From an uncultured Slackia sp. (GTDB lineage Bacteria > Actinomycetota > Coriobacteriia > Coriobacteriales > Eggerthellaceae): DNA of 5,866 bases. Positions 1-5,628 of the stretch are shown here, in pieces; within the stretch, counting starts at the first letter, position 1; each line of letters starts with the position of its first letter. The notes under the pieces are model-generated. The model did no database searches, was not told the origin of the DNA, and saw nothing but the letters and a program-made list of their open reading frames with translations. The stretch covers positions 1-5,866 of the forward strand of contig USEQ01000094.1 in the NCBI GenBank assembly GCA_900553655.1, read 5' to 3'. A program made the position numbers and the translations under genes.

Positions 1-384
1 GGTCCGTGCGCCAATCTTCTTCTTGCGGTGGCCGCGGCCGTCGTGGCCTGGCTTTTGTACCCTGCGGCGCCCGAGCTTGCTGCGGAAAGCCAGGTATTCT
101 TCTATTTCTACGCGTTATTCTTGCCGATGTTTTCCCTGGTGAATCTGTATCTGATGTTTTTCAACCTGATACCTATCCCACCGCTTGACGGCTCGAGCGT
201 CATCGCGCTGTTCCTGTCCGATAAGCAGCTCTCGAAGTATTACCGAATCCAGCAGTACGCGCTCCCCGTTTTCATGGTGGTCGTCGTCTTGGTGCCCTAC
301 ATCTTTCATTTTAATCCTATCGGCATATACCTCGATTTCACGGCGGGCAATCTTGCGCATCTGCTCTTCCCGTTCCGTTTCTAG
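1..384 (+). CDS. Site-2 protease family (M50) membrane metalloprotease, C-terminal part
   Basis: This is the last 127 residues of an intramembrane zinc metalloprotease; the gene starts before the window. The frame is open from base 1 and stops at TAG 382-384. Visible residues 1-5 read GPCAN, the conserved Gly-Pro-x-Ala-Asn turn of the family. Residues 55-64 read NLIPIPPLDG, the motif whose Asp (residue 63 here) is the third zinc ligand. The HExxH motif would lie upstream and is not visible. Hydrophobic stretches at about 6-20, 33-54 and 86-104 look like membrane segments. No PDZ domain is present in this part, and the short tail fits the small YwhC/Rip-like branch of M50 rather than full RseP. 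The family cleaves membrane-embedded substrates, but the substrate here is unknown. The gene ends 8 nt before scpA, so it is probably co-transcribed with it. An ATG at base 28 is internal and is not the true start. Confidence 0.9.
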   Translation, partial: GPCANLLLAVAAAVVAWLLYPAAPELAAESQVFFYFYALFLPMFSLVNLYLMFFNLIPIPPLDGSSVIALFLSDKQLSKYYRIQQYALPVFMVVVVLVPYIFHFNPIGIYLDFTAGNLAHLLFPFRF

Positions 385-386
385 GA
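383..386 (+). promoter_or_regulatory. Ribosome binding site of scpA
   Basis: AGGA lies 6 nt before the scpA ATG at 393 and overlaps the stop codon of the M50 gene (TAGGA). It supports the start at 393 rather than the out-of-frame ATG at 386. Confidence 0.6.
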
Positions 387-392
387 TGTCGC

Positions 393-1175
393 ATGTCGTA
401 TCGCGTTCGCATAGATAGCTTCGAGGGGCCTTTCGACCTTCTGCTCTATTTGGTAAACCGCCAAAGGGTGGATATCGGTTCCATCTCGGTGGCGCAGGTC
501 GTTGACCAATACGTCGCCTACGTCGATCGCATGCAAAAGCTCGACCTCGATGTTGCCAGCGATTTTTTGCTTGTGGCGTCGACACTGCTCGAGATCAAGG
601 CGTCTTCGCTTATCCCGCAGGAGCAAGACGAAGTGCAAGATGAGCTCGAGGAGCTATCTCCCGGCGAGGCGCGCGATATTCTCATCGAACGTCTCATCAG
701 ATACAAGCAGTTCAAGAACGCATCCGTTTCTCTCGGCGCCCGTTTCGAGCTTGAGGGCAGGATACATCCTCGCGTGGCGGGCCCTGATAAGGAGTTCCTC
801 GGCCTGATGCCGGACTACCTCGAGCACACATCTCTCGATTCTCTCGGCCTGCTCGCCGCCGAGGCTATAGCGCGCCGCGACGTCTTCCTTCTCGAAAGCG
901 AGCATATAGCGGCGAAACCCATTCCCGTCGAAACCCACGTGCGGGCCATTCACAGGCGCATCAGCGCTCGCAAGCACATGATGTTCAGCGAGCTTCTCGA
1001 GGGCGCGCCCACGCTTGCGGTGCGCGTCGTGAGTTTTCTCGCGGTGCTCGAACTCTACAAGCGGACGATGGTCACGCTCGAGCAGGAGGAGCCGTTTTCC
1101 GATATAGCCATTGACTTCGTGGAGGGCAGCGGAGAGCTTGTCTTTGACGAGGAGGACGAAAAGGAGTGGTCATGA
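393..1175 (+). CDS. scpA: Segregation and condensation protein A (kleisin subunit of SMC-ScpAB)
   Basis: ScpA is the kleisin that bridges the SMC ATPase heads and, with ScpB, forms the bacterial condensin needed for chromosome compaction and segregation; it acts in the cytoplasm on the nucleoid. At 260 residues it has the normal family length. The N-terminal signature FEGPFDLLLYLV is at residues 10-21 (many homologs have GPLDLLL). The central helix with STLLEIKASSLIP is at 63-75, and LIERLIRYKQFK at 97-108. The C-terminal winged helix that binds an SMC head is seen in VVSFLAVLELYKR (212-224) and QEEPFSDI (231-238). An acidic linker lies at 77-88 and an acidic tail at the end. The stop codon overlaps the scpB start as ATGA, which implies translational coupling. 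No smc gene is in the window. Recognition is by family motifs and by the scpB neighbour. Confidence 0.97.
   Translation: MSYRVRIDSFEGPFDLLLYLVNRQRVDIGSISVAQVVDQYVAYVDRMQKLDLDVASDFLLVASTLLEIKASSLIPQEQDEVQDELEELSPGEARDILIERLIRYKQFKNASVSLGARFELEGRIHPRVAGPDKEFLGLMPDYLEHTSLDSLGLLAAEAIARRDVFLLESEHIAAKPIPVETHVRAIHRRISARKHMMFSELLEGAPTLAVRVVSFLAVLELYKRTMVTLEQEEPFSDIAIDFVEGSGELVFDEEDEKEWS
1161..1166 (+). promoter_or_regulatory. Ribosome binding site deciding the scpB start
   Basis: AAGGAG ends 5 nt before ATG 1172. An in-frame GTG at 1166 overlaps this site, so it is an unlikely start. The site lies inside the last codons of scpA. Confidence 0.75.
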
Positions 1176-1879
1176 CCTTTGGGGGCCTGCCCGATTCCCA
1201 TATTCCCGCCGCAATAGAGGCATTGCTTTTCGTGAGCGACGAACCTGTTGGCGCGCTGACGCTCGCCGACATGCTCGAAGTCGACGTGGAAACCGTCCAG
1301 AAGGCCCTCGATGCCTTGCGGGAAAGGCTTTCGGACGAAGGATCGGGCGTTCAGCTGAGAGAGGTGGCTGGTGGCTGGCGGCTGTACACGCATCCCCGAT
1401 ACCACGAGCTCATCGAGAAATACGTCATATCGTGGGATACGAGGCGCCTTTCCCAGGCTGCGCTCGAAACGCTTGCCGTCATTGCCTATTGCCAGCCCAT
1501 TACGCGCGCGGGTATTGCGTCGGTGCGCGGGGTGAACTCCGACAGCCCCGTCAATTCTTTGGTCGAGAAGGGTCTAGTGCGGGAGGCGGGCAAGGACGTC
1601 TCGAGCCCTGGGCAGCCCATGTTATATGCTACGACGCGTTCTTTTCTCGAGAAATTCGGCCTCGCTTCGGTTCGCGAACTGCCCGATATCGACCAATTCG
1701 CACCCGATGAAGAGAGTCGCGAGCTTATCCGCGAACGGCTGGGCATCACCCGTTCGCAGGCCTATGAGGCCGAGTCCCTTTTCGACGAAGACGAGCTGTC
1801 GTTCGAACTGGATTTTCAGAGCGAGGAAGACGAGGGGACTGTGCTCAGTTACGAATCAGCGAAGACAACGGAGGAATGA
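1172..1879 (+). CDS. scpB: Segregation and condensation protein B
   Basis: ScpB is a dimeric protein with two winged-helix domains; it binds the central part of ScpA and completes the SMC-ScpAB condensin. The product has 235 residues from ATG 1172, chosen because AAGGAG sits 5 nt upstream and because the ATG overlaps the scpA stop (ATGA). The first winged helix begins with IEALLFVSDEPV (15-26). The second is marked by ALETLAVIAYCQPITR (97-112) and VRGVNSD (118-124), followed by LYATTRSFLEKFGL (151-164) and VRELPD (167-172), all diagnostic of ScpB. Residues after about 195 form an acidic, low-complexity tail rich in Glu and Asp, which makes the protein somewhat longer than the common 180-200 residues. 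That tail is probably disordered; its role is unknown. Confidence 0.97.
   Translation: MTFGGLPDSHIPAAIEALLFVSDEPVGALTLADMLEVDVETVQKALDALRERLSDEGSGVQLREVAGGWRLYTHPRYHELIEKYVISWDTRRLSQAALETLAVIAYCQPITRAGIASVRGVNSDSPVNSLVEKGLVREAGKDVSSPGQPMLYATTRSFLEKFGLASVRELPDIDQFAPDEESRELIRERLGITRSQAYEAESLFDEDELSFELDFQSEEDEGTVLSYESAKTTEE
1870..1875 (+). promoter_or_regulatory. Ribosome binding site of the rluB-type gene
   Basis: GGAGGA sits in the last scpB codons. It directly abuts ATG 1876, is 3 nt from ATG 1879 and is 12 nt from ATG 1888, so the exact start is ambiguous. ATG 1879 has the most acceptable spacing (4 nt from GGAGG). Confidence 0.6.
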
Positions 1880-2640
1880 TGACGAAAATGCCGCACAAAG
1901 AAGAGGAGCGCATCGTTCCTATGCGCCTGCAGAAGTTTCTTGCACGTTCTGGCGTCGCGAGCCGCAGGGGGAGCGAAGACCTCATGACGGCGGGAAGGGT
2001 GCGCGTGAACGGGGAGGTTGTTCGCGAGCTTGGAAGCAAGGTCGACCCTTCGGTCGACGTGGTGACGGTCGATGGCAAGACGGTGCGTCTTTCCGACGAG
2101 CCTGTCACGCTGATGCTGCATAAGCCGGCGGGATATCTCACCACGATGTCTGATCCTTTCGACCGTCCGACGGTGGCGGATCTCGTTCCATGCGACCGAT
2201 ATCCCGGGCTGTTTCCAATTGGAAGGCTCGACTTCGACACGACGGGGATTCTCCTGTTCTCGACCGACGGCGAGCTTGGCAATGGCCTTTTGCATCCGCG
2301 CAAGCACGTCGATAAGACGTATGAAGCCCATGTAGACGGCGTCGTCCGCGAAGCCGAGATAGCGGCTTTGTGCGAAGGAGTCCTTCTCGATGACGGGATG
2401 ACACTTCCCGCGGAGGTCGATTTCGTCGATTCGGACGGCTCCACAAGCGATGTGCGTATAACCATTCACGAAGGCCGGAAGCGGCAGGTTCGCCGCATGT
2501 GCAGCTTTGTTGGGCACCCTGTCCTGTCTCTTCATCGTTGCAAATTCGGTCCGCTTTGCCTTGATGGTCTGCCCGAAGGGGCGTGGCGCCTGCTCGATGA
2601 AGAGCAGGTTGCTTCGCTTCGACGCGCGGCAGGATGCTAG
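1879..2640 (+). CDS. rluB: RsuA/RluB-family rRNA pseudouridine synthase
   Basis: This enzyme converts a specific uridine in ribosomal RNA to pseudouridine. The product has 253 residues from ATG 1879; ATG 1876, 1888 or 1921 are alternatives, and residues 1-14 are not conserved in the family. An N-terminal S4 RNA-binding domain starts at MRLQKFLARSGVASRR (15-30) and covers GRVRVNGEVV (39-48). The catalytic domain has KPAGYLTT (82-89), the active-site motif GRLDFDTTGILL (115-126) with Asp118 as nucleophile, HPRKHVDKTY (139-148), and the closing EGRKRQVRRM (198-207). The S4 domain and GRLD motif place it in the RsuA/RluB/RluE/RluF group. RluB (E. coli 23S U2605) is favoured because rluB lies near scpAB in Gram-positive bacteria such as B. 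subtilis; the target base is inferred. It overlaps or abuts scpB and ends the first operon-like block. Confidence 0.93.
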   Translation: MTKMPHKEEERIVPMRLQKFLARSGVASRRGSEDLMTAGRVRVNGEVVRELGSKVDPSVDVVTVDGKTVRLSDEPVTLMLHKPAGYLTTMSDPFDRPTVADLVPCDRYPGLFPIGRLDFDTTGILLFSTDGELGNGLLHPRKHVDKTYEAHVDGVVREAEIAALCEGVLLDDGMTLPAEVDFVDSDGSTSDVRITIHEGRKRQVRRMCSFVGHPVLSLHRCKFGPLCLDGLPEGAWRLLDEEQVASLRRAAGC

Positions 2641-2676
2641 AGAGTGCTAGAATCCCTCTAATGCTTGTTTTAGCAT
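2635..2676 (+). repeat. Short TGCTAGA direct repeats and partial inverted repeat before aroA
   Basis: TGCTAGA occurs at 2635-2641 and again at 2645-2651, exactly 10 bp apart. TAGCA at 2671-2675 is the inverse of TGCTA, and ATGCT (2661-2665) can pair with AGCAT (2672-2676) across a 6-nt loop. The first copy overlaps the rluB stop codon. The layout could be an operator or simply chance; no regulator is identified. Confidence 0.35.
2645..2653 (+). promoter_or_regulatory. Possible extended -10 promoter element for aroA
   Basis: TGCTAGAAT reads as an extended -10 (TGn followed by TAGAAT, five of six matches to TATAAT). No convincing -35 hexamer lies 16-18 bp upstream. A start near 2660 would give a leader of about 40 nt. 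This and the 61-nt gap are the only reasons to propose a promoter here. Confidence 0.3.
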
Positions 2677-2690
2677 GGATGGACCAAGGT

Positions 2691-2696
2691 GAGGAG
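2691..2696 (+). promoter_or_regulatory. Ribosome binding site of aroA
   Basis: GAGGAG ends 5 nt before ATG 2702 and fixes the aroA start. Confidence 0.75.
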
Positions 2697-2701
2697 CGAT
2701 T

Positions 2702-4039
2702 ATGGATACGCACGGCAATTCGATTACCATTGCTGCTCTCGAGGGGCCTTTGATGGGAAGCGTGCGCGTCCCTGGCGACAAGAGCATCTCCCATCGTGCC
2801 GTTCTTTTCTCGGCGATGGCGCAGGGTACGTCTCGGCTGTCGGGGGTTCTCGACTCAGACGACGTACGCTCCTCCGTTCGCGCCGTGCAGCAGCTCGGCG
2901 CTTCTGTCAGCCTTGATAAAATGGCGGACGGAAGTCTTGCGGGCGGCATCACGGGGTGGGGACCGGAGGGCCCGAAGCAGCCCGATGCACCTATCGATTG
3001 CGGCAACTCGGGAACGACCTCTCGACTCCTCATGGGTATTCTTGCTCCTTGGGAATGCAGGGTGACGCTTACGGGGGACGACTCCCTGCAGCGCCGGCCT
3101 ATGCGTCGCGTCACAACTCCGCTTGTTCGCATGGGCGCCCGTTTCTATCCCGAGGATAGAGACATCTTGCCTCTTGAGGTTTGCGGGACGAAGAGCCTTA
3201 AAAGCATAGAATACGATTCGCCGGTCGCATCGGCGCAGGTTAAGACCGCCGTGCTCCTTGCGGGCGTTTTCGCGCAGGGAACAACCGTCGTCACCGAGCC
3301 CGCACCGTCGCGAAACCATACCGAGCTCATGCTTCCTCTGTACGGCGTGAGCACGACCGCGGCTTCGGGCGTGGGCGGCGTCGAGGGTCCCGCCGCCATG
3401 CATGCGTGTGAGATCGACGTTCCGGGAGACCCCTCTTCTGCGGCGTTTCTTGCCTGCGCTGCGGCCCTGGTCCCCGGCAGCGCCATCCAGATTGAAAACG
3501 TCTCCCTCAATCCCGCTCGAATAGGGTTTTTGCGCACGCTGGAACAGATGGGCGTCGATGCATCGCGCCGAAGCGTAGGCTCTGCCGGCAAAGAGCTTTC
3601 GGGCATCATTTCGGTTCAGTACTGCGAGAAGCTTCACGGGTGCGAAGTCCCGGCGGAAAAGATCGCCTCGCTCGTCGACGAAGTTCCCGTTCTTTCGCTT
3701 GTCGCCGCCCATGCGCACGGCGTTACGGTTTTTCGCGGCGTCGAAGAGCTGCGTCTCAAAGAGACCGATCGCGTCGCCGGCATCATCGAAGGGCTTTCCC
3801 TTCTCGGTGTTAACGCATGGATGGACGGAAACGATTTGTATATCGAAGGCGACCCCGATTTGAAAGTTCCCGAGGGTATCGTGTTCGACTCCAAAGGGGA
3901 CCATCGTTTCGCCATGACATGGGCTCTTGCGGGTCTTACCGGCGGCGGAGCGCCTGTGCAGGTTCGCGGCTTCGAGAGCGTGTCGGTGAGTTATCCTGGT
4001 TTTATGGAGGATATTCGCTCCTTGGTCCGCGTCTCCTAG
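2702..4039 (+). CDS. aroA: 3-phosphoshikimate 1-carboxyvinyltransferase (EPSP synthase)
   Basis: EPSP synthase joins phosphoenolpyruvate to shikimate-3-phosphate, the sixth step of the shikimate pathway to chorismate, in the cytosol; it is the glyphosate target. The 445-residue product has the normal length. Substrate-binding motifs in order: PGDKSISHR (24-32), GNSGTTSR (101-108), RRPMRRV (131-137), SAQVK (177-181), RNHTE (204-208), PGDPSSAAF (241-249), DEVP (326-329, with the catalytic-type Asp326), KETDR (353-357, Glu354) and GDHRFAM (399-405). The pattern resembles Bacillus-type enzymes: GDKS, SAQxK and RxHxE are hallmarks of class II EPSP synthases, while the fourth class II motif, NxTR, reads NPAR (270-273). 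The glycine of GNSGT (Gly104), near the phosphoenolpyruvate site, is retained. The gene is flanked by gaps of 61 and 87 nt, so it may form its own unit between two compact blocks. Confidence 0.97.
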   Translation: MDTHGNSITIAALEGPLMGSVRVPGDKSISHRAVLFSAMAQGTSRLSGVLDSDDVRSSVRAVQQLGASVSLDKMADGSLAGGITGWGPEGPKQPDAPIDCGNSGTTSRLLMGILAPWECRVTLTGDDSLQRRPMRRVTTPLVRMGARFYPEDRDILPLEVCGTKSLKSIEYDSPVASAQVKTAVLLAGVFAQGTTVVTEPAPSRNHTELMLPLYGVSTTAASGVGGVEGPAAMHACEIDVPGDPSSAAFLACAAALVPGSAIQIENVSLNPARIGFLRTLEQMGVDASRRSVGSAGKELSGIISVQYCEKLHGCEVPAEKIASLVDEVPVLSLVAAHAHGVTVFRGVEELRLKETDRVAGIIEGLSLLGVNAWMDGNDLYIEGDPDLKVPEGIVFDSKGDHRFAMTWALAGLTGGGAPVQVRGFESVSVSYPGFMEDIRSLVRVS

Positions 4040-4053
4040 CAAGAGCTGGTATG

Positions 4054-4059
4054 TATAAT
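4054..4059 (+). promoter_or_regulatory. Possible -10 element upstream of cmk
   Basis: TATAAT is an exact match to the sigma-70 -10 consensus in otherwise GC-rich DNA, 15 nt after the aroA stop. The hexamers 16-18 bp upstream do not resemble TTGACA, and a TG pair touches the hexamer directly rather than one base away. A start near 4066 would place the 4070-4094 hairpin at the very 5' end of a cmk-plsC-ispH transcript. Confidence 0.45.
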
Positions 4060-4069
4060 CGTCACGTGC

Positions 4070-4094
4070 GCTCAGGCGGCTATGCCGTCTGAGC
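4070..4094 (+). repeat. 11-bp hairpin in the aroA-cmk intergenic region
   Basis: GCTCAGGCGGC (4070-4080) pairs with GCCGTCTGAGC (4084-4094) around a 3-nt TAT loop, with a single G-U wobble (4076/4088). No T run follows directly: five Ts occur at 4104-4108, about 10 nt downstream, so it is not a textbook intrinsic terminator. It could be a weak terminator for aroA, an RNA-end stabiliser, or a leader structure controlling cmk. Confidence 0.7.
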
Positions 4095-4115
4095 TTGCAT
4101 GCTGTTTTTGTCAAG

Positions 4116-4120
4116 AAAGG
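4116..4120 (+). promoter_or_regulatory. Ribosome binding site deciding the cmk start
   Basis: AAAGG lies 6 nt before ATG 4127. The upstream in-frame ATG at 4082 falls in the hairpin loop, has no good ribosome site and would add 15 non-homologous residues. Confidence 0.7.
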
Positions 4121-4126
4121 CATTTC

Positions 4127-4804
4127 ATGATCATTGCTATCGACGGCCCCTCCGGCGCCGGCAAATCAACCGTCGCAAAGGCGGTTGCGACCAAATTGGG
4201 GTTCAACTGCCTGGACACGGGCGCCATGTATCGCTCCGTTGCCTGGTATGCTCTCGAGCACGGAATCTCGCTCGACGACGCTTCGTCTCTCGGTGATATT
4301 GCCGCAAGCAGGCCCATCTCCTTCGGACACTGCGAAGGAGATCCTGTTCCGAGGCGCGTTTTCATCGATGGGGAGGAAGTTACTGACGCCATTCGCACCG
4401 CCGATGTGGACAGATCGGTCAGCACGGTTTCCGCCCAGCCTTGCGTTCGGGAGGCTCTTCTTGAGCAGCAGCGCCGGATAGCCTCTGAGGGAAACTATGT
4501 CATCGAAGGGCGCGACATCGGGACGGTTGTTTTTCCCAATGCCGAGCTGAAGGTGTTTTTGACGGCCAGCAACGAAGAGCGGGCCCGTCGTCGCGTGCTT
4601 CAAAACGAACAGCGCGGTGTGGGGTCGGTTGATTTCGAGGAGGTTCTCGCAGACATTATTCGACGGGACGAGCTTGACTCGAGCCGCCAGAATGCGCCGC
4701 TTGTCGCCGCCGAGGATGCCCTGCTTCTCGATTCGACTGGCCGCGATATAGCGGATGTGATCGAAGAGATATGCGAACGTGGCGCACGCGCGCGCGAAGC
4801 GTAG
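4127..4804 (+). CDS. cmk: Cytidylate kinase
   Basis: Cmk phosphorylates CMP and dCMP to the diphosphates using ATP, recycling CMP released by RNA turnover and lipid synthesis. The 225-residue product matches the usual length of about 225. The P-loop GPSGAGKST is at residues 7-15, and LDTGAMYRS (29-37) is the typical start of the CMP-binding region. EGRDIGTVVFP (127-137) is the strongly conserved Cmk signature, ERARRR (151-156) lies in the lid, and RRDELDSSR (179-187) followed by PLVAAEDALLLD completes the family pattern. The start at 4127 rests on AAAGG 6 nt upstream and on homologs beginning just before the P-loop. The gene leads a tight block with plsC (8-nt gap) and ispH. A perfect 10-bp inverted repeat lies inside the coding region at 4316-4342. 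No missing residues are apparent. Confidence 0.97.
   Translation: MIIAIDGPSGAGKSTVAKAVATKLGFNCLDTGAMYRSVAWYALEHGISLDDASSLGDIAASRPISFGHCEGDPVPRRVFIDGEEVTDAIRTADVDRSVSTVSAQPCVREALLEQQRRIASEGNYVIEGRDIGTVVFPNAELKVFLTASNEERARRRVLQNEQRGVGSVDFEEVLADIIRRDELDSSRQNAPLVAAEDALLLDSTGRDIADVIEEICERGARAREA
4316..4342 (+). repeat. Perfect 10-bp inverted repeat inside cmk
   Basis: ATCTCCTTCG (4316-4325) and CGAAGGAGAT (4333-4342) are exact reverse complements separated by a 7-nt loop, GACACTG. The 3' arm contains a ribosome-site-like AAGGAG. It lies over codons for about residues 64-72 of Cmk (ISFGHCEGD). Function is unknown. Confidence 0.75.
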
Positions 4805-4806
4805 GA
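4803..4806 (+). promoter_or_regulatory. Ribosome binding site of plsC
   Basis: AGGA lies 6 nt before ATG 4813 and overlaps the cmk stop codon (TAGGA). It favours 4813 over the in-frame ATG 4771, which lies 34 nt inside cmk. Confidence 0.6.
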
Positions 4807-4812
4807 ACAGAG

Positions 4813-5625
4813 ATGATTTCGTATAAAGACTTGTGGGATATGCCCATGACGGCCGAAAGCGCCGCTCGCCAGGGCTCGGATGCGAAACCCATCCCCCATG
4901 CCGTCGGCAATGTCATCTACGCCGTTTTGGGCTTGATATTCAAAGTTGCCTTTCGTTACAGAGTGGTGGGCATCGACCATGTCAGAAGCTTTTCAGACGG
5001 CAGGGGGTGCGTCGTTGCCGGGAATCATGTGTCGTATCTCGACCCTGTTTTCCTGTGGCTTGCCGCTCGTCCCTCGCAGTGGATTCGTTTCATGGCCCGC
5101 GACAACATGTTCCAAAACGCCAAAGGCCTTGCGGGGCAGGTGATCGGTCGCGTGGGGGCTTTTCCCGTAAAACGCTCGAGCGCAGACCGCTCGGCCATCA
5201 AGCGAGCGGCGTCTATGCTCAAGCGAGGCGAGCTTGTCGGCATTTTTCCCGAGGGAACGCGCAGGGGGCGTGGTTCGGCTGTGCCCGAGCTTCACAGCGG
5301 CGTGGCCTTCATCGCGCGCATGGGCAAGGCCGCCATCGTACCCTCGAGCGTTCGCAGGGTAGACGAGGTGAAACCGAAAGGGAGCGTCCTTGTGCACTTC
5401 CCCCGCATTACCGTAGTCTTCGGAGAGCCGGTGTACCTGGAGGATTTCGATTTTCTTCCCAAAGAAGATAGGCTCGACGCCGTATCGTGGTATGTCATGA
5501 GGGAGTGCTACGCGCTTTCTCGCGATGTGGCGCGAGAAGACGTAGATATGAATGAGTTGTTTCCGAATTCACGAGATTTTTCGCACGAGCTCGAAGGGCG
5601 CGTGCTTTCAAGGAAGGAACGGTAG
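4813..5625 (+). CDS. plsC: 1-acyl-sn-glycerol-3-phosphate acyltransferase (PlsC/LPLAT family)
   Basis: The family transfers a fatty acyl chain to lysophosphatidate, giving phosphatidate, the precursor of membrane phospholipids, at the inner face of the membrane. The product has 270 residues. Motif I is NHVSYLD (71-77), with the catalytic His72 and Asp77 in the HX4D pattern. Motif II is GAFPVKR (115-121), motif III is FPEGTR (145-150), and a motif IV-like IVPSS is at 175-179. A hydrophobic segment at about 30-47 could be a membrane anchor or interfacial helix. About 25 polar residues precede it, and a charged tail of about 45 residues after 225 makes the protein longer than minimal PlsC. The start at 4813 follows AGGA by 6 nt. 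Position between cmk and ispH matches an order seen in Gram-positive anaerobes. Acyl donor and exact acceptor cannot be read from sequence; another LPLAT activity is possible. Confidence 0.92.
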   Translation: MISYKDLWDMPMTAESAARQGSDAKPIPHAVGNVIYAVLGLIFKVAFRYRVVGIDHVRSFSDGRGCVVAGNHVSYLDPVFLWLAARPSQWIRFMARDNMFQNAKGLAGQVIGRVGAFPVKRSSADRSAIKRAASMLKRGELVGIFPEGTRRGRGSAVPELHSGVAFIARMGKAAIVPSSVRRVDEVKPKGSVLVHFPRITVVFGEPVYLEDFDFLPKEDRLDAVSWYVMRECYALSRDVAREDVDMNELFPNSRDFSHELEGRVLSRKER

Positions 5626-5628
5626 CCG

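Noticed and set aside
2041..2058. Paired GTCGAC sites forming a 7-bp stem with a 4-nt loop in rluB.
   Set aside because: Short stems of this size are expected by chance in GC-rich coding DNA; Val-Asp codons explain it.
4070..4110. Classical Rho-independent terminator for aroA.
   Set aside because: The T run is short and about 10 nt away from the stem instead of directly after it, so I report only a hairpin.
2855..4123. A 422-codon open frame on the minus strand covering most of aroA.
   Set aside because: It lies opposite an unmistakable aroA, its predicted protein is rich in Arg, His and Ala with no domain I recognise, and such shadows are common in GC-rich genes.
4082..4123. Alternative pairing of ATGCC (4082-4086) with GGCAT (4119-4123) next to the cmk ribosome site, suggesting a riboswitch-like choice.
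   Set aside because: Five base pairs over this distance are easily due to chance, and no known riboswitch core is recognisable.
4082..4126. Upstream in-frame ATG that would extend cmk by 15 residues.
   Set aside because: It sits in a hairpin loop without a ribosome site, and the Cmk family begins right before the P-loop, as ATG 4127 gives.
2371..4340. The 10-mer TGCGAAGGAG occurs in rluB (2371-2380) and in cmk (4331-4340).
   Set aside because: Both encode Cys-Glu-Gly in the same frame, the flanks differ, and no further copy was noticed; likely coincidence.
4771..4812. Upstream in-frame ATG that would extend plsC by 14 residues into cmk.
   Set aside because: The extension is a shadow of the cmk C-terminus, and a properly spaced AGGA precedes ATG 4813.
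5517..5538. 8-bp inverted repeat TTCTCGCG/CGCGAGAA with a 6-nt loop in plsC.
   Set aside because: By rough arithmetic about one such 8-bp stem is expected by chance in this length, and it is fully explained by coding sequence.
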